The notes beneath the pieces were generated by a model. The model saw only the letters and a list, made by a program, of their open reading frames with translations. It was not told the DNA's origin and ran no database searches. Position numbers and translations under genes: made by a program. This document shows, in pieces, positions 37,523-39,965 of a DNA stretch of 39,965 nucleotides. Source of the stretch: Opitutaceae bacterium (lineage in GTDB: Bacteria > Verrucomicrobiota > Verrucomicrobiia > Opitutales > Opitutaceae); contig JAGYIG010000031.1 in assembly GCA_018402455.1 (NCBI GenBank), positions 1 to 39,965 on the forward strand, given 5' to 3'. Position 1 is the stretch's first letter, and every line of letters begins with the position of its first letter.

Positions 37523-39901
37523 GTGAATGCGCCGGGTCCCCTTCCCATCTATGACATCGAATCCGCGTTGCTGACCGGTCTGCGGGAGCACGGGCGGGTG
37601 GTGGTGTCGGCGCCGACCGGTTCGGGCAAATCCACCCAGGTGCCGCGGATGTTGCGACGTCATGGGTTATTGGATACGGGGCAGGTCGTGGTGCTGCAGC
37701 CGCGTCGTCTGGCGACCCGGCTGCTGGCCCAGCGGGTGGCGGCGGAGGAGGGCGTGGCGCTGGGCGCGGAGGGCGGCTACCAGATTCGTTTGGAAAACCG
37801 GACCTCGGCCGCCACCCGGATCCGGTTTGTGACCGAGGGGGTCTTGCTGCGACAGATGACGAGTGATCCGCGGCTCACGGGCATCGCGGTGGTGGTCTTC
37901 GACGAGTTTCATGAGCGTCACCTTTATGGCGACATCAGCTTGGCCCGGGCCAAACAGATTCAGGCCGAGCATCGTCCCGATCTCAAAATCATCGTGATGT
38001 CGGCCACGCTGGATCGGGCCAAACTGGGTGAGTTTCTCGCGCCCTGTGCGGAGGTGGCATCGACCGGCCGCACCTTCCCGGTGGCCATCGACTACCTGCC
38101 CCGCTCGCCTGATTTTGAACGCGAATCCCTCGCGGACATCACGGCCCGGGAGGCGGTTCGTCTGGCGCCCCAGACCAGCGGCGATCTCCTCGTCTTCATG
38201 CCGGGCGCCTTTGAGATCAACCGCACGGTGGCCGCTCTGCAGCAGGTCCGGGAGCTGCGGGACTTCACGGTGCTGCCGTTGCACGGCGAGCTGTCGGCGG
38301 AGCGTCAGGATGCGGCCGTGGGGCGCAGTCGGGAACGTAAGATCATTGTGTCCACCAACGTGGCGGAGACCTCGCTCACCATCGAGGGGGTGACCTTGGT
38401 CATCGATAGCGGACTGGCCCGGGTGGCGCGGTTCGACCCGCGTCGGGGCATTAACACCCTGCTGATCGAAAAAATTTCCCGCGCGAGTGCGGACCAGCGG
38501 GCCGGCCGGGCGGGGCGGATCCAGGCCGGGCGATGCCTGCGGCTCTGGTCGGAACGGGACCACGCGGATCGCCCTACGCAGGAGCGGCCCGAGGTGCACC
38601 GCGTCGATCTGGCCGAGAGCGTATTGACCCTCAAGGCGGCGGGGATCGTCGAGGTGGCGGCGTTCCCGTGGTTCGAGTTGCCGGACCCCTTGGCGCTGGC
38701 CCGGGCGGACGGCCTCCTGCACGACCTGGGGGCAACCGATCGCCAGGGCCGGATTACGCCCATCGGTCGACAGATGGTGGCGTTTCCCAGCCACCCGCGC
38801 TACGCTCGCATGTTGATTGAAGCCGACCGCCGGGGCTGTGTGCGGACCGTGGCGCTGATGGCCGCGATGACCCAAGGGCGAAATTTTCTGCTGCGCGGCA
38901 TCGACCGGACCGTGGCGCAGGCCCGGGAGCACGCCTGGGGCGAAAACGAGCAAAGTGATTTCTTTCAGTTGGTGGCGGCTTGGCAGCAGGCGCGGTCCGA
39001 ACGCTTTGACGTGGCCGCCTGCCAGCGGTGGGGCATCCACGCGCAGTCCGCCCGGGCGGTGGGCCCGTTGTTTGAGCAGTTGTGGGGGGTGGCGCAGCGC
39101 CAAGGCATGACCGGTGACGAAGCCGTGCCGGACGCGGAAATCGGCAAGTGTGTGCTAGCCGGGTTTGCCGATCAACTCGCGCTGCGGTTGGATCGCGGCA
39201 CCCTGCGTTGTGCGCTGGTGCATGGCCGCAAGGGCCAGTTAGCCCGCGAGAGCGTGGTGCAGTCCGCGCCGTTGCTGGTGGCGGCGGACATCAATGAAAT
39301 CGAAGGCCGTGGCGGGGAGGTGAATGTGTTGCTGTCGCTGGCGACCGCGGTGGAGGAGTCGTGGCTGGAGGAGCTCTTTCCGGATGACTTCGAGGCCGGA
39401 GATCACGTGGTCTATGACGAGACGGTGCGGCGGGTGGTGGTGCGCCGGGAGCTCCGCTTCCGGGATCTGGTGCTGCGCAGCAAACCGATTGCCGACCCTC
39501 CGCCGGCGGAGGCGGCCGCCCGGCTGCTGGCGCAACGGGTGGCTGCCGGGGAGATCGTCCTGAAGACGTGGACCCCCGCGGTGGACCGGTGGATCGTCCG
39601 GGTCAATCGGATGGCCGAGTGGTTTCCCGAGCTCGAGGTTTCGCCGATCCTGTCGGAGGACTTGGAAATGTTGCGGGAGCAGATATGCTTGGGCAGCTTC
39701 GGGGCGCGGGAGTTGAAGGACAAACCGGTCATGCCGATTCTGCAGAGTTGGCTGCGCGCCGAACAACTGGCGGTGATGGAGGCTTACGTGCCCGAGCGGG
39801 TGGAGCTGCCGCGGGGCGGGCGGGCTCGTATTCGCTATGAGGATACCGGGCCCCCGGTGGTGTCGGCCCGATTGCAGGACCTCATTGGCCTGACCGACGC
39901 C
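37523..39901 (+). CDS. hrpB: ATP-dependent helicase HrpB (3' end cut/chimeric)
   Basis: It begins at GTG 37523 and stays open to the window end. The N-terminus PLPIYDIESALLTGLREHGRVVVSAPTGSGKSTQVPRML carries Walker A. Then come PRRLATRLLAQRVA, the DEFH box in VVFDEFHERHLYGD, MSATLD (motif III), VSTNVAETSLTIEGVTLVIDSG, and QRAGRAGR (motif VI). The HrpB-specific C-terminal domain follows (NEIEGRGGEVNVLLSLATAVEESWLEELFP, PVMPILQSWLRAEQL, RARIRYEDTGPPVVSARLQDLIGL). HrpB is a DEAH/DExH-type RNA helicase of unclear function in bacteria. Recognisable HrpB sequence ends near 39901. The expected tail, about 60 residues with a PTNHRPVQVT-type segment, is absent because the next bases match hsdR on the other strand. 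Confidence 0.92.
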
Positions 39902-39964
39902 TTCGGTGAGCGGCTTATCCCACGCCTTGGCTTCGATGACAGCCAGCTTGGTGTTCTTGTAGAC
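39887..39964 (-). CDS. hsdR: Type I restriction enzyme R subunit (HsdR) fragment at right edge
   Basis: On the minus strand the last 78 bases encode 26 residues including LAVIEAKAWDKPLTEGVGQA. This matches the PD-(D/E)xK nuclease region of HsdR (family form LAVIEAKxxxxxxxEGVGQAKxYA). The EAK is the catalytic ExK. Beyond GQA, leftward, the reading turns into antisense hrpB, so the similarity stops at about 39887. The overlap of the two similarities is the 15 bases 39887-39901. HsdR is the translocase/nuclease subunit of type I restriction systems. Either hsdR was joined to hrpB by recombination, or the contig is chimeric at this microhomology. Confidence 0.7.
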
Positions 39965-39965
39965 A

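Noticed and set aside
37667..39103. 478-codon minus-strand open frame antisense to hrpB
   Set aside because: The plus strand carries a complete set of helicase motifs; the antisense protein is His/Arg/Pro-rich with no motif.

Overview
The window reads as a GC-rich chromosome segment from a verrucomicrobial bacterium, most likely Opitutaceae-like. I infer this from the combination of genes: an AsmA-like envelope protein, a GAF-fused type II secretion/type IV pilus ATPase, a GH10 xylanase with the duplicated C-terminal module I associate with verrucomicrobial secreted proteins, a DUF1080 protein, GPH and SSS sugar symporters, and an OpcA-type zwf operon. The assignment rests on family resemblance, not on a marker gene.

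Layout. 1-12.4 kb (+): AsmA-like protein (cut by the left edge), Aas-like acyltransferase/acyl-ACP synthetase, GlcD-type FAD oxidase, SMC, and a membrane-anchored TPR protein. 12.4-14.6 kb (-): GAF-GspE/PilB ATPase. 14.7-18.5 kb (+): YraN, then the oxidative pentose phosphate operon zwf-opcA-pgl. 18.7-22.0 kb (+): a Blc-like lipocalin, then an mscS gene split by a small mobile element. 22-34 kb: a xylan-use region with two sugar symporters and a DUF1080 protein (-), GH52 beta-xylosidase and GH10 xylanase (+), and gcvT-gcvH between them; also an unknown secreted protein and a membrane protein with a Cys4 tail. 34.5-36.3 kb (-): typA. 36.3-37.5 kb: about 1.2 kb without a recognisable gene, holding a strong minus-strand terminator and a cluster of TTATTCAC repeats. 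37.5-39.9 kb (+): hrpB, whose reading changes at the right edge into antisense hsdR sequence.

The most interesting item is a 1546-bp element at 19735-21280. It has 5'-TG...CA-3' ends, imperfect 20-bp terminal inverted repeats, a 5-bp GATCA target duplication and subterminal repeats. It sits in the middle of mscS, and removing it with one GATCA copy restores the MscS frame exactly. It carries only two genes, both on the minus strand: a 54-aa Arg-rich protein and a 384-aa AAA/Orc1-like ATPase. It has no recognisable transposase. I regard it as a candidate ATPase-only transposon, with 5-bp duplication like Tn7/Mu/Tn5053-type elements but an ATPase unlike TnsC, TniB or IstB.

Caution on sequence quality. 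At least 15 single-base indels, nearly all in homopolymer runs, interrupt mscS, gcvT, gcvH, GH52 and the Cys4 membrane protein between 19.3 and 33.6 kb. They look like sequencing or assembly errors, so I treat these genes (except the transposon-split mscS) as probably intact in the organism.
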